A DNA stretch of 47,906 nt from Galbitalea sp036266835 (GTDB lineage: Bacteria; Actinomycetota; Actinomycetes; Actinomycetales; Microbacteriaceae): NCBI GenBank assembly GCA_036266835.1, contig DATAXD010000035.1, positions 1 through 47,906 on the forward strand, read 5' to 3'. The notes under the pieces are model-generated. The model had not been told where the DNA came from and did no database searches. It worked only from the letters and a program-made list of their open reading frames with translations. The position numbers and the translations under genes were made by a program. This document shows positions 24,874-33,739 of this stretch, in pieces. How positions within the stretch are numbered: position 1 is the first letter of the stretch; every line of letters starts with the position of its first letter.

Positions 24874-24904
24874 AGGCTAGAACTTAGAGTGCACTCTAAG
24901 TCAA
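24874..24904 (-). promoter_or_regulatory. MerR-type promoter with 19-bp spacer and palindromic operator
   Basis: On the minus strand -35 TTGACT (24899-24904) and -10 TAGCCT (24874-24879) are separated by 19 bases, too long for normal open-complex formation and the hallmark of MerR-activated promoters. The perfect 18-bp palindrome CTTAGAGTGCACTCTAAG (24883-24900) fills the spacer, the standard MerR operator position. Confidence 0.85.
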
Positions 24905-25038
24905 ACGACTATCTCGCTGTGGTGGAAGTTCGGCAGGACCTGGAGATTTGAGTGGCAATTACCTATACGGCATGCCGTTAGCGCGAGACTACGCTCGCTG
25001 GCGAGTCCGCTACTCCGGCGGGCAAAGGAGCATGCCAC

Positions 25039-26082
25039 ATGCGCAACATCCGGCCCCACGTTCGTCGGGCGCGGCTCATCGCCGCCGCCATTATTACTGC
25101 TCTCGGGCTCGTTTTGGTGCCGTTCGCCGCAGAGACCGCGCAAGCGGGCGCGCCCCTGAATCTTCAAGTCAACTGGGATCTCTACAACTATCAGTTTGGC
25201 GGCGGAGTGCCGTTCTTCTCCCAGAACTCGTACATCGCCGATCAGGCCGCAGCGGCTGCTAAGGCGCACGCCGACTGTCCAAACGTGTGCGTGTATCTGG
25301 CGCCGGCACTCCCCGGATCACCCGGGACCTACGTGCAGTACACGGTCAATGCAACGAACGCTCGAGGTTTCGTTCTCAACCTCGCGACCCAGCTCGAGAA
25401 CAAGGGCGGTGCCGCCCTGCTGAACCCCGCCTACAACTGGGGTGCGGTAGGCACCTACACGAAGGGCGACGTAACCTGGGCCGACCTGATCCTCGTGCAG
25501 TACAGCGCAGATCCCCCGGAGAAAGTGCAGCTTGGGCCCACGACGATCTATGGCTCGGCAACGGTGGGATCCCTATTGCAGATCTCCACCACGGTTCCGC
25601 CTTACGCGACTCCGACCTACCAGTGGAAAGACAACGGCGCGACCATTCCCGGAGCGATGAACCCGACGTACGTCGTCGGAGCGGGTGACCTTGGTCACAA
25701 CATCACGGTCACCATCACGGCAACCGCGGACGGGCTCAACCCTGGCACTGATACATCGAACGCTCTTGGCCCGATCGGTCTAGGCCTGATCTTCCACCCG
25801 CCGGTAGTGCACATCGATGGCTCTCAGCACGTTGGACACTCCCTGCGTGTCGACTGCGGCCAATTCGTCGGTCCGAGGCTGACCTGCAGCTACCAGTGGT
25901 ACCGCGGTGGTAGCGCGGTTCGCGGCGCAATCGATCCGACCTATGCGCTGACTTCGGCCGACCAGGGGCACACGATCAACGTGCACGTCATTGTCGTCTC
26001 CGCGGCACCCGGTTACGAGACCCTCGAACTGCGAAGTGACTCGCACGCCCACATCGGCGCAGCGCTCACGCCAACGTCCTAA
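25039..26082 (+). CDS. Secreted protein with Ig-like repeats
   Basis: A 347-residue exported protein. The ATG at 25039 is eight bases after AAGGAG. A signal peptide runs to about residue 36 (basic start RRARLI, hydrophobic core, AETAQA then cleavage). Residues about 40-150 form a domain I do not recognise, with CPNVCVYLAP, aromatic patches and a two-cysteine pair. Two beta-sandwich repeats follow, each with the pattern YQW...G...I.GA..PTY....D.GH.I.V (about 200-240 and 292-330); the second has a Cys pair (RVDCGQFVG, LTCSYQW). Such repeats occur in actinobacterial surface proteins. The role is unknown. Confidence 0.85.
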   Translation: MRNIRPHVRRARLIAAAIITALGLVLVPFAAETAQAGAPLNLQVNWDLYNYQFGGGVPFFSQNSYIADQAAAAAKAHADCPNVCVYLAPALPGSPGTYVQYTVNATNARGFVLNLATQLENKGGAALLNPAYNWGAVGTYTKGDVTWADLILVQYSADPPEKVQLGPTTIYGSATVGSLLQISTTVPPYATPTYQWKDNGATIPGAMNPTYVVGAGDLGHNITVTITATADGLNPGTDTSNALGPIGLGLIFHPPVVHIDGSQHVGHSLRVDCGQFVGPRLTCSYQWYRGGSAVRGAIDPTYALTSADQGHTINVHVIVVSAAPGYETLELRSDSHAHIGAALTPTS

Positions 26083-26094
26083 CGGTTGATGGTG

Positions 26095-26125
26095 GCCGCG
26101 TCCGGTTAAGCGCTCCGGACGCGGC
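26095..26125. terminator. Hairpin between convergent genes
   Basis: Perfect 11-bp arms GCCGCGTCCGG/CCGGACGCGGC around a nine-base loop, between the secreted protein gene (+) and dxs (-). There is no T-tract, so it is a structured stop usable in either direction. Confidence 0.7.
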
Positions 26126-26168
26126 ACCGATGCCAGAGCGACCGGCCCGAACCGGCGCGGTTCTGGTA

Positions 26169-28124
26169 CTAGCCCTCGCCGCTCGACGCGTCAGCGCGAA
26201 TGTCGCGCTTCGAGTCCTCGGGCAGCGGCCGAGCCACCGGGATTCGACTCCCGAGCACCTGGCCAACCAGATCGCGCGCGATCTTCTGCGGGTTCAGTCC
26301 GACCAGATCGAGGATCTGGTCGCGCGCGCCGTGCGGCAGGAATTCGTCCGGAAGCCCGAGTTCGGTGACCGCAGTATCGACGCCGGCAGCGCGCAGATCC
26401 TGGCGGATGCGTGTGCCGATACCACCAACGCGAATTCCATCTTCGATCGAGACCACGATGCGGTGATCCGCAGCCATCGTAAGGACGCTCGCGGGCACGG
26501 GAACGACCCAGCGGGGGTCGACGACCGTAGCGCCGATGCCTTGGGCTGCCAGCCGCTCGGCCACCTGCATTCCGAGCGTCGCCATCGGGCCGACCGTCAC
26601 GATCAGCACGTCCTTGTGCGCGGCTTCGCGCAGGATGTCGACGCCGTCCTTGGTGCGGCGTGCCGCCTCGAACTCGTTGCCGACGCTGCCCTTTGAATAC
26701 CGGACGACAGTGGGTGCATCGTCGATCGCAACCGCTTCACGCAGCTCCTCGCGCAGCCGGGTCGCATCCCGAGGAGCAGCGAGCCGGATGTTCGGGACGA
26801 CCTGCAGGATCGCGAGATCCCACATGCCGTGGTGGCTGGGACCATCCGGCCCGGTCACTCCGGCTGACGAGAGCACGAAAGTGACGCCGGCCTTGTGCAG
26901 GGCGACGTCCATGAGCACCTGGTCGAACGCGCGGTTCACAAACGTCGCATAGAGCGCAACAACCGGGTGCAGGCCACCGAACGCGAGACCCGCTGCTGAT
27001 GTGACGGCGTGCTGTTCCGCGATCCCGACGTCGAACACGCGCTTCGGGAACTTCTCGGCGAACTTGTGCAGGCCGGTGGGCCGAAGCATGGCGGCAGTGA
27101 TGCCAACGACGCGAGGATTCTCCTCCGCGAGCTGTACGATTTCGTCCGCGAACACGGCCGTGAACGAAGGCCTGGAAGCCACCTCGATTGGTTCGCCCGT
27201 CTCCGGATCTATGTGCCCGACGGCGTGGAACTGGTCGGCGATATCGTGCATCGCCGGCTCGTAGCCGCGACCCTTCTGCGTGATCGCGTGCACAATGACC
27301 GGCGCACCGTAGTTCTTCGCCTGCGTCAACGCGTGCTTCATTGCATTGACGTCGTGCCCATCAACGGGCCCGATGTACTTGATGTCAAGGTTCGAGTAGA
27401 GCGCCTCGTTGTTCGTGAAGCGCGCCAGGAATCCGTGCAGGCCACCGCGAACGCCACGATAGAACGCCCGTGCCGGCGCACCAAGGTGACTGAAAAAACG
27501 GGTACTGGAAATGTGCAGCGTGCGATAACCCCGCCGCGTGCGCACCGTGTTCAGGAACCTCGCCATGCCGCCGATCGTCGGGGCATAGGAGCGTCCGTTG
27601 TCGTTGACCACGATGATGAGCCGGCGCGAATTGTCGTCGCTGATGTTGTTGAGTGCTTCCCAGGTCATGCCGCCGGTGAGCGCCCCGTCGCCGACCACGG
27701 CGACGACGTATCGATCACCCTGCCCCGTCATCGCGAATGCGCGCGAGATGCCATCCGCCCACGACAGCGAACTCGACGCGTGCGAGCTCTCAACAATGTC
27801 GTGCACGGATTCGCTGCGCTGCGGATACCCCGCCATTCCGCCGAGTTCCCGAAGATGGCTGAAGTCCTGGCGACCGGTCAGCAGCTTGTGAACGTAGCTC
27901 TGGTGGCCGGTGTCGAAGACGATCGCGTCCTTCGGCGAATCGAACACCGAGTGGATGGCGATGGTGAGCTCGACCACGCCGAGGTTCGGTCCGAGGTGCC
28001 CACCGGTCTTCGACACCTGGGACACAAGAAAGTCGCGAATCTCCCTGGCAAGCGTCGCCAATTCGGCCTGCGATAACCCGTCAAGGTCGCGCGGGCCATG
28101 GATCCCCTCAAGCAAACTCACCAT
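26169..28124 (-). CDS. dxs: 1-Deoxy-D-xylulose-5-phosphate synthase
   Basis: A 651-residue thiamine-diphosphate enzyme condensing pyruvate and glyceraldehyde 3-phosphate, the first step of the methylerythritol phosphate route to isoprenoids. The TPP-binding motif is GDGALTGGMTWEALNN followed by NDNGRSYAPTIGG. Transketolase-like motifs include KGRGYEPA, GIAEQHAVTSAAGLA and FVNRAFDQVLMD, and the C-terminal domain is present. The ATG at 28124 gives MVSLLEGIHGPRDL. Pdx-type PLP synthesis does not use its product, so here dxs serves isoprenoids and thiamin. Confidence 0.97.
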   Translation of the reverse strand: MVSLLEGIHGPRDLDGLSQAELATLAREIRDFLVSQVSKTGGHLGPNLGVVELTIAIHSVFDSPKDAIVFDTGHQSYVHKLLTGRQDFSHLRELGGMAGYPQRSESVHDIVESSHASSSLSWADGISRAFAMTGQGDRYVVAVVGDGALTGGMTWEALNNISDDNSRRLIIVVNDNGRSYAPTIGGMARFLNTVRTRRGYRTLHISSTRFFSHLGAPARAFYRGVRGGLHGFLARFTNNEALYSNLDIKYIGPVDGHDVNAMKHALTQAKNYGAPVIVHAITQKGRGYEPAMHDIADQFHAVGHIDPETGEPIEVASRPSFTAVFADEIVQLAEENPRVVGITAAMLRPTGLHKFAEKFPKRVFDVGIAEQHAVTSAAGLAFGGLHPVVALYATFVNRAFDQVLMDVALHKAGVTFVLSSAGVTGPDGPSHHGMWDLAILQVVPNIRLAAPRDATRLREELREAVAIDDAPTVVRYSKGSVGNEFEAARRTKDGVDILREAAHKDVLIVTVGPMATLGMQVAERLAAQGIGATVVDPRWVVPVPASVLTMAADHRIVVSIEDGIRVGGIGTRIRQDLRAAGVDTAVTELGLPDEFLPHGARDQILDLVGLNPQKIARDLVGQVLGSRIPVARPLPEDSKRDIRADASSGEG

Positions 28125-28179
28125 TTCAGCCTACGCGTTCGGGTGCCCCGAGCATCCCTCGCGCGGCCGATCTTTAAGC

Positions 28180-31011
28180 TCACACCAAGGAACGAAGCAC
28201 GTACTGAAGGATGCCGCCGTTGCGGTAGTACTCCGCCTCACCGGGCGTGTCGATGCGCAGCACGGCGTCGAACTCGATTTCTTTCTTGCCCGCCGATGAG
28301 TTCTCGCTCGGCTTCGCAACCACATGAAGAGTCTTCGGAGTGCGACCCTCATTCAGTTCTTCGACCCCCGAAATATCGATGATCTCCGTTCCGTCAAGGC
28401 CGAGCGAATCGGCGTTCTCGCCGGCGGGGAACTGAAGCGGCAGCACGCCCATCCCGATCAGGTTCGAGCGGTGAATGCGCTCGAAGCTCTCGGTGATGAC
28501 CGCCTTGACGCCGAGGAGCGTCGTGCCCTTCGCGGCCCAGTCGCGCGACGAGCCTGACCCGTATTCCTTGCCCCCGAGGATGACGAGCGGCACACCGGCG
28601 GCCTGGTAGTTGGCGCTTGCGTCGTAAATGAACGCCTGCGGCCCATCCGGCTCGGTGAAGTCGCGGGTGTAACCACCCTCCACACCGTCCAAGAGCTGGT
28701 TCTTCAAGCGGATGTTCGCAAACGTTCCGCGAATCATGACCTCGTGGTTGCCGCGTCGCGATCCATAGGAGTTGTAGTCCTTGCGGTCGACTCCGTGCTC
28801 ATCCAGGTACTTGCCCGCGGGGCTGTCCGCCTTGATCGAGCCGGCAGGGCTGATGTGGTCGGTCGTTACCGAGTCGCCGAGCTTTGCGAGTACTCGTGCA
28901 CCGGAAATGCTGGTCACGGGGGTAGTTTCGATCGTCATCCCGTCAAAGTACGGGGGCTTGCGCACGTAGGTCGACTTGGCATCCCACTCGAAGGTGTCAC
29001 CGGTCGGCGTCGGAAGCGAGCGCCAGCGGTCGTCTCCGTTGAAGACTGCCTCGTACTCGTGGGTGAACATCCCGGTGTTGATCGAGGAGTCGATGGTCGA
29101 CTGCACCTCTCCGGCATCCGGCCAGATGTCGGCGAGGAATACATCGTTCCCGTCCGTATCCTGGCCGAGCGCATCCTTCTCGAAATCGAAGTTCATCGAC
29201 CCGGCAAGGGCGTAGGCGATGACCAGCGGCGGGGACGCCAGATAGTTCATTTTGACGTCCGGGTTGATGCGACCCTCGAAGTTACGGTTGCCCGACAGCA
29301 CAGCGGTGACCGCGAGGTCGTTCTGGTTCACTGCCGCGGAGATCTCCTCGATCAGCGGACCGGAGTTCCCGATGCAGGTGGTGCAGCCGTAACCGACCGT
29401 GTAGAAACCGAGGTCCTCGAGGTAGCCGACGAGTCCGGCTTTCTCGTAGTAGTCGGTGACGACCTTGGAGCCGGGCGCCAGCGTGGTCTTGACCCAGGGC
29501 TTCGACTTGAGGCCCTTCTTGCTGGCATTGCGCGCGAGCAGGCCGGCCGCAAGCATCACGGATGGGTTCGACGTGTTGGTACAGGACGTGATCGCCGCGA
29601 TGGCAACGGCGCCGTGGTCGAGGATGAACCCCTCGCCGTTCTCAAGGACCACCTCGGTCGGGTGGGATGCCGTCTCCGGCGCTGCCACCTTGTGCTTGTG
29701 CTTGTGTGAGTGCTCGTGGGCCGTGTTCTCATCCTGCGCAGTGAACCCGATCGGGTCAGATGCTGGGAACGATCCCTCAATTGCCGCGTCGACGCGGGAG
29801 AGATCGTCGTCCTCGCCATCCGCGTATGAACCGAGATCAATCTCGAACTGGCTCTTGGCCTTGGATAGCTCGACCCGGTCCTGCGGACGCTTCGGTCCGG
29901 CGATCGATGGGACAACCGTCGAGAGGTCGAGTTCGAGGTACTCGCTGTAGACCGGCTCGTGCGACGGGTCGTGCCAGAGCGTCTGAAGCTTCGAGTACTG
30001 CTCGACCAGAGTCACCTGCTCCTCGCTGCGGCCAGTGAGGCGAAGGTAGTCGAGGGTGACGTCGTCGATCGGGAACATGGCAGCAGTCGAGCCGAACTCG
30101 GGGCTCATGTTTCCGATCGTGGCGCGGTTCGCGAGCGGCACCTCTGCAACGCCCGTTCCGTAGAACTCAACGAACTTGCCGACTACTCCGTGCTTGCGAA
30201 GCATCTGGGTGATCGTCAGCACCACATCGGTCGCCGTGACCGCAGGTGGAATTGCGCCGGACAGTTTGAATCCGACGACCTTCGGGATGAGCATCGAAAC
30301 CGGCTGCCCGAGCATGGCGGCCTCGGCCTCGATTCCGCCGACGCCCCACCCGAGAACTCCGAGTCCGTTGACCATGGTCGTGTGCGAATCTGTACCGACG
30401 CAGGTGTCCGGATAGGCCTGGAGCGCGCCGTCCACAGTGCGCGTGTACGTCACGCGAGCCAGGTGCTCGATGTTGACCTGGTGAACGATGCCGGTTCCCG
30501 GCGGCACGACCTTGAAGTCGTCGAAGGCGGTCTGACCCCAGCGCAGGAACTGGTACCGCTCACCGTTTCGCTCGTACTCGAGCTCGACGTTGCGCTCGAA
30601 GGCATTCTCGGTGCCGAACAGGTCGGCAATCACCGAATGGTCGATGACGAGTTCGGCGGGGGCGAGCGGATTGACCTTCTTCGGGTCACCACCGAGCGCG
30701 CTGATGGCCTCGCGCATGGTGGCCAGGTCCACGATGCAGGGGACGCCGGTGAAGTCCTGCATAATCACTCGAGCCGGAGTGAACTGGATCTCGGTGTCGG
30801 GCTCGCTCGTTGGCACCCAGGATCCGAGCGCCTGAATCTGCGCCTTCGTCACATTGGCACCGTCTTCGGTGCGGAGCAGGTTTTCGAGCAGCACTTTGAG
30901 ACTGAACGGCAGATTCTCGGACCCCGCGACCTTATCGACCCTGAATACCTCGTAATCGGTCGATCCGACCTTCAGCGTGTCCTTCGCCCCGAAGCTATTC
31001 GTTGCAGTCAT
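28180..31011 (-). CDS. acnA: Aconitate hydratase
   Basis: A 943-residue aconitase of the AcnA/IRP-like type, interconverting citrate and isocitrate through a [4Fe-4S] cluster. Cluster cysteines are in SCTNTSNPSV and GCTTCIGNSGP; DTCVGTDSHTTMVNGLG and GSSRDWAAKG are further signatures. The large size, as in other actinobacterial aconitases, is due to an insertion before the cluster region, here with a His/Lys cluster (AHEHSHKHKHK, about residues 429-441). It is a separate transcription unit with an 18-bp palindrome in its promoter region. Confidence 0.97.
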   Translation of the reverse strand: MTATNSFGAKDTLKVGSTDYEVFRVDKVAGSENLPFSLKVLLENLLRTEDGANVTKAQIQALGSWVPTSEPDTEIQFTPARVIMQDFTGVPCIVDLATMREAISALGGDPKKVNPLAPAELVIDHSVIADLFGTENAFERNVELEYERNGERYQFLRWGQTAFDDFKVVPPGTGIVHQVNIEHLARVTYTRTVDGALQAYPDTCVGTDSHTTMVNGLGVLGWGVGGIEAEAAMLGQPVSMLIPKVVGFKLSGAIPPAVTATDVVLTITQMLRKHGVVGKFVEFYGTGVAEVPLANRATIGNMSPEFGSTAAMFPIDDVTLDYLRLTGRSEEQVTLVEQYSKLQTLWHDPSHEPVYSEYLELDLSTVVPSIAGPKRPQDRVELSKAKSQFEIDLGSYADGEDDDLSRVDAAIEGSFPASDPIGFTAQDENTAHEHSHKHKHKVAAPETASHPTEVVLENGEGFILDHGAVAIAAITSCTNTSNPSVMLAAGLLARNASKKGLKSKPWVKTTLAPGSKVVTDYYEKAGLVGYLEDLGFYTVGYGCTTCIGNSGPLIEEISAAVNQNDLAVTAVLSGNRNFEGRINPDVKMNYLASPPLVIAYALAGSMNFDFEKDALGQDTDGNDVFLADIWPDAGEVQSTIDSSINTGMFTHEYEAVFNGDDRWRSLPTPTGDTFEWDAKSTYVRKPPYFDGMTIETTPVTSISGARVLAKLGDSVTTDHISPAGSIKADSPAGKYLDEHGVDRKDYNSYGSRRGNHEVMIRGTFANIRLKNQLLDGVEGGYTRDFTEPDGPQAFIYDASANYQAAGVPLVILGGKEYGSGSSRDWAAKGTTLLGVKAVITESFERIHRSNLIGMGVLPLQFPAGENADSLGLDGTEIIDISGVEELNEGRTPKTLHVVAKPSENSSAGKKEIEFDAVLRIDTPGEAEYYRNGGILQYVLRSLV

Positions 31012-31064
31012 TGCGCTCTCCTGCCGTGCTCGTGTAGTTCCGTCGAAACAGATATTACTAAAAG

Positions 31065-31082
31065 TATCTTGATATCAAGATA
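31065..31082 (-). promoter_or_regulatory. 18-bp palindromic operator upstream of acnA
   Basis: TATCTTGATATCAAGATA is a perfect palindrome 54 to 71 bases before the acnA ATG. On the minus strand it contains a -35-like TTGATA, with an A/T-rich region (TAATAT) about 15 bases further on. A repressor bound there would block the promoter. It differs from the published C. glutamicum AcnR motif I know, so the regulator is open. Confidence 0.7.
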
Positions 31083-31114
31083 AATCTACCACTCGCGGCG
31101 GACAAGAGCGCCGA

Positions 31115-32167
31115 TCATTTTCGGGGCGTTTTGCTCTTCTTCGCCCGCGCAGCTGCGGCCTGCGCAGCGTCCGGGTCGTCAGCAACGTCGCCGGCCGGAT
31201 CGCCAGCATAGATGCCGCGCACCAGAAGCCAACACGCCCATAGGATGAGCGCGTAAAGGGGCACGCTGGTGATAATCCGAACGATCCCGAGTGCCACGAC
31301 ATTGTCGGTGAGATAGAGCGGAAGCTCAAGCGCCAGTCGTACCGCGAACATTCCGACCCACAGCCAGGTCGCGATCGTCAGGATGCGCCGCTTCGCCGCA
31401 TCGTTTCGCCATCCGGTGGCGTCACCAAACAGCAAACCAACGACCAGTCCGACAAGAGGCCAGCGCACAATGATGCTCACGAGCATTACGACAAGCCCGA
31501 CCGCGTTGATACCGATGCCCGGCAAGAAGTTGGTAACCGCTCTACCGGTGATGAGGACGAGCACCGCGGAGATCGCGAGCAGGACTCCCCCGGCGATTGT
31601 GCTCGACAGGGATGAACGGGCTCCGGCTCGGGCGACCGCGAAAACGAACACGAGGAGTACAGGCACCAACACGGACACGAGCAGGTCGTGTGTCGTGAGG
31701 TACAGCACGAGGAACGCGATTCCCGGCAAAACCGACTCGAACACCCCGCGAACACCGCCGATCGCCGCGAGCAGAGCCATGGCACTGGGGGTTTCACCCG
31801 GAGTCAGCTGCCCGAATCCACTGCTCTTGGCCGCTGCAGCCATCGCCTCCGAAAATGTCGGTGCAGTGTCTTCGCCGGCTGACTTTGGCTTGGATGACAC
31901 TGCGGGCTTGGAAGCTGCTGCCGGCTTCGCGGAAGCTGCCGGCTTCGCGGAAGCTGCCGGCTTCGCGGCCGCCCGCGGCTTCGCAGCTGCGGACGACCTA
32001 GACGACACCTGCGGTGTGGCAGCGGCCCGCGGCCTGCCGGATACCGCAGGTTTGGCAGCTGCTGCGGGCTTCGCGGAGCCCTCGCGCTTGGAAGCTGTCG
32101 CGGGCTTCGCTGTCGGCTGAGGATTGGCGGGCTTCTTCTTTGCGGGTGTGCCGCTGGGTTCGGCCAT
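31115..32167 (-). CDS. DUF3159 membrane protein with Lys/Ala/Pro-rich N-terminus
   Basis: A 350-residue protein. Residues 1-95 are low complexity with KPAA-type repeats, partly encoded by an 18-bp tandem repeat. Residues about 130-330 form the DUF3159 membrane domain with about six hydrophobic segments (GIAFLVLYLTTHDLLVSVLV, LLFGDATGWRND). The last 25 residues are charged. The ATG at 32167 follows DUF3710 by three bases. It is the last gene of the dut-DUF3710-DUF3159 block. The function is unknown; homologues are found in most actinobacteria. Confidence 0.92.
   Translation of the reverse strand: MAEPSGTPAKKKPANPQPTAKPATASKREGSAKPAAAAKPAVSGRPRAAATPQVSSRSSAAAKPRAAAKPAASAKPAASAKPAAASKPAVSSKPKSAGEDTAPTFSEAMAAAAKSSGFGQLTPGETPSAMALLAAIGGVRGVFESVLPGIAFLVLYLTTHDLLVSVLVPVLLVFVFAVARAGARSSLSSTIAGGVLLAISAVLVLITGRAVTNFLPGIGINAVGLVVMLVSIIVRWPLVGLVVGLLFGDATGWRNDAAKRRILTIATWLWVGMFAVRLALELPLYLTDNVVALGIVRIITSVPLYALILWACWLLVRGIYAGDPAGDVADDPDAAQAAAARAKKSKTPRK
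31920..31973 (-). repeat. 18-bp tandem repeat in DUF3159 N-terminal region
   Basis: Two exact copies of GCCGGCTTCGCGGAAGCT (31920-31937, 31938-31955) and a partial third encode the KPAASA repeats of the N-terminal tail. Confidence 0.9.
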
Positions 32168-32170
32168 GGC

Positions 32171-32776
32171 CTACTCGTCCCCGGCGTTCGCGGGAATGTG
32201 CAGCGGAATGAGGTCCCGAGGCGGCATCGGTGTGTTGCCTCGTACGACAACGACGCTGCGGAAGAGGTCCTCGACCTGGGCGGCAGCGTCCTGGTTTACG
32301 GCGCCTTCACCCGAAATGACTCCGCGCAGGAACCAGCGCGGGCCATCCACCCCGACGAAACGCACAAGTCTGGCACCCGCTTCACCGGCCACGGTCGCGG
32401 GGATTTGCGCGAGAACCTCGGGACCGAACGGCCCATCCGCGATGCGCGTGCTTCCGCCCTGCTTCTGGATCTGGTCGACAATCTGGTCGCGGATTTCGGC
32501 CCACAGTCCGCTCGTCCGCGGTGCGGCAAACGGCTGCACCTGCAGCGTCGAGCCGGCGTAGTCCATGGCGACCGCGATCACGCGGTTCGAACCCTCTTCG
32601 ACTTCGAGCCTCAATTGAAGATCGTTCCTCGGCACGATCTTGACGCCACCCAGGTCGACGTACGGCCGAACGGCGTTCGCCTCGCTGTCATCGAGCGGTC
32701 CGCTGGTTTCCCGGTCTACCGGCGCCGATTTGGGTGCTTCGGGCTGATTGTCGGCTGCCTCGCCGGTGTCACTCAC
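32171..32776 (-). CDS. DUF3710 domain protein
   Basis: A 201-residue conserved actinobacterial protein. The GTG start at 32776 overlaps the dut stop (GTGA). Motifs are YVDLGGVKIVPRNDLQLRLE, IAVAMDYAGSTLQVQPFAAP and RFVGVDGPRWFLRGVISGEG, all typical of the family; the N-terminal 30 residues are acidic and disordered. Conserved co-location with dut in actinobacteria suggests shared regulation. No catalytic residues are known. Confidence 0.95.
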   Translation of the reverse strand: MSDTGEAADNQPEAPKSAPVDRETSGPLDDSEANAVRPYVDLGGVKIVPRNDLQLRLEVEEGSNRVIAVAMDYAGSTLQVQPFAAPRTSGLWAEIRDQIVDQIQKQGGSTRIADGPFGPEVLAQIPATVAGEAGARLVRFVGVDGPRWFLRGVISGEGAVNQDAAAQVEDLFRSVVVVRGNTPMPPRDLIPLHIPANAGDE

Positions 32777-33243
32777 GCGCGGTCTCCTCGGTCGGTGGTA
32801 CGTGTCGATGTGGAGTACCCGGTGGATCCGAAGCCAGATTCTCCGCGCTCGCTGCCCGGAAGCGCGTCAACCTGGACGAATCGTGCTCGAGCCACCGGTT
32901 GAACAATCAGCTGCGCGATCCGATCACCAACGACGACAGAATACGCTTCGGACCTGTCCGTATTCAGGAGGGTGACGCGGATCTCACCCCGATAACCGGC
33001 GTCGACCGTGCCGGGGCTGTTCACGATGGTGATGCCGTGCTTCGCCGCAAGTCCGCTGCGCGGAACCACAAGTCCGGCGTATCCGTTGGGTAAAGCGATC
33101 GACACCCCGGTGCCGACGGTCGCGCGCTCACCCGGGGCGAGTTCGACGGCTTCGGCCGCGAACAGGTCGGCGCCTGCGTCTCCGGGATGCGAATACTCCG
33201 GCATCTGCCCGGACGAGATCAAGACCTCGATCACTTCAGCCAC
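32773..33243 (-). CDS. dut: dUTP diphosphatase
   Basis: A trimeric dUTPase that removes dUTP and makes dUMP. All five motifs are visible: PGDAGADL, PRSGLAAKHG, NSPGTVDAGYRGEIRV, GDRIAQLI and the C-terminal RGESGFGSTG. The start is set at a GTG at 33243 (MAEVIEVLI in translation), which gives a normal 156-residue length. An ATG at 33285 is in frame but would overlap the divergent DUF3093 start and add 14 unconserved residues. First gene of the dut-DUF3710-DUF3159 operon. Confidence 0.94.
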   Translation of the reverse strand: MAEVIEVLISSGQMPEYSHPGDAGADLFAAEAVELAPGERATVGTGVSIALPNGYAGLVVPRSGLAAKHGITIVNSPGTVDAGYRGEIRVTLLNTDRSEAYSVVVGDRIAQLIVQPVARARFVQVDALPGSERGESGFGSTGYSTSTRTTDRGDRA

Positions 33244-33283
33244 GTTGCCCAAGGGTAGTGCAGATATCTGATGCAATAGAGCC

Positions 33284-33739
33284 ATGTTGATCTACAGCGA
33301 ACGACTCCTGCCCGGGCCATGGCCGTTCATCACGACGGCGCTCGTGATCCCCGCGAGCCTGCTCGTTTTCCTGCCGATCAACACGACGCTCGGCGTGATC
33401 TGCGCGGCAATCCTCTATACGGCGTGTGTCGTCCTCCTGATCATCAGCAGCCCCCGAATCGAGGTGACGGAATCACTTTTGATCGCCGGACGGGCTCGCC
33501 TGCCGCTGCCCAATGTGGGAGAGGCAACCGGTTTCACCGGAACCGAGGCGACCCAGGAGCGCGGACCGCGTCTGGATGCGCGGGCCTGGCTGCTCATCCG
33601 GGGTTGGATTTCACCCGTGGTCCGGGTGAACGTGGATGACGCCGACGATCCGACGCCGTACTGGCTCGTCTCCACCCGCCACCCAAAAGAACTGATCGCC
33701 GCGCTCAAGAAGGCGCGCTCGGGTGGCACGAACACCTAG
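33284..33739 (+). CDS. DUF3093 membrane protein
   Basis: A 151-residue protein with two N-terminal hydrophobic hairpin segments (FITTALVIPASLLVFLP, then ICAAILYTACVVLLIISSP), followed by a cytoplasmic domain with LDARAWLLIRGWISPVV and WLVSTRHPKELIAAL. This is the DUF3093 family, regularly divergent from dut in actinobacteria. The ATG at 33284 (MLIYSERLLPGP) is 40 bases from the dut start. The function is unknown. Confidence 0.93.
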   Translation: MLIYSERLLPGPWPFITTALVIPASLLVFLPINTTLGVICAAILYTACVVLLIISSPRIEVTESLLIAGRARLPLPNVGEATGFTGTEATQERGPRLDARAWLLIRGWISPVVRVNVDDADDPTPYWLVSTRHPKELIAALKKARSGGTNT

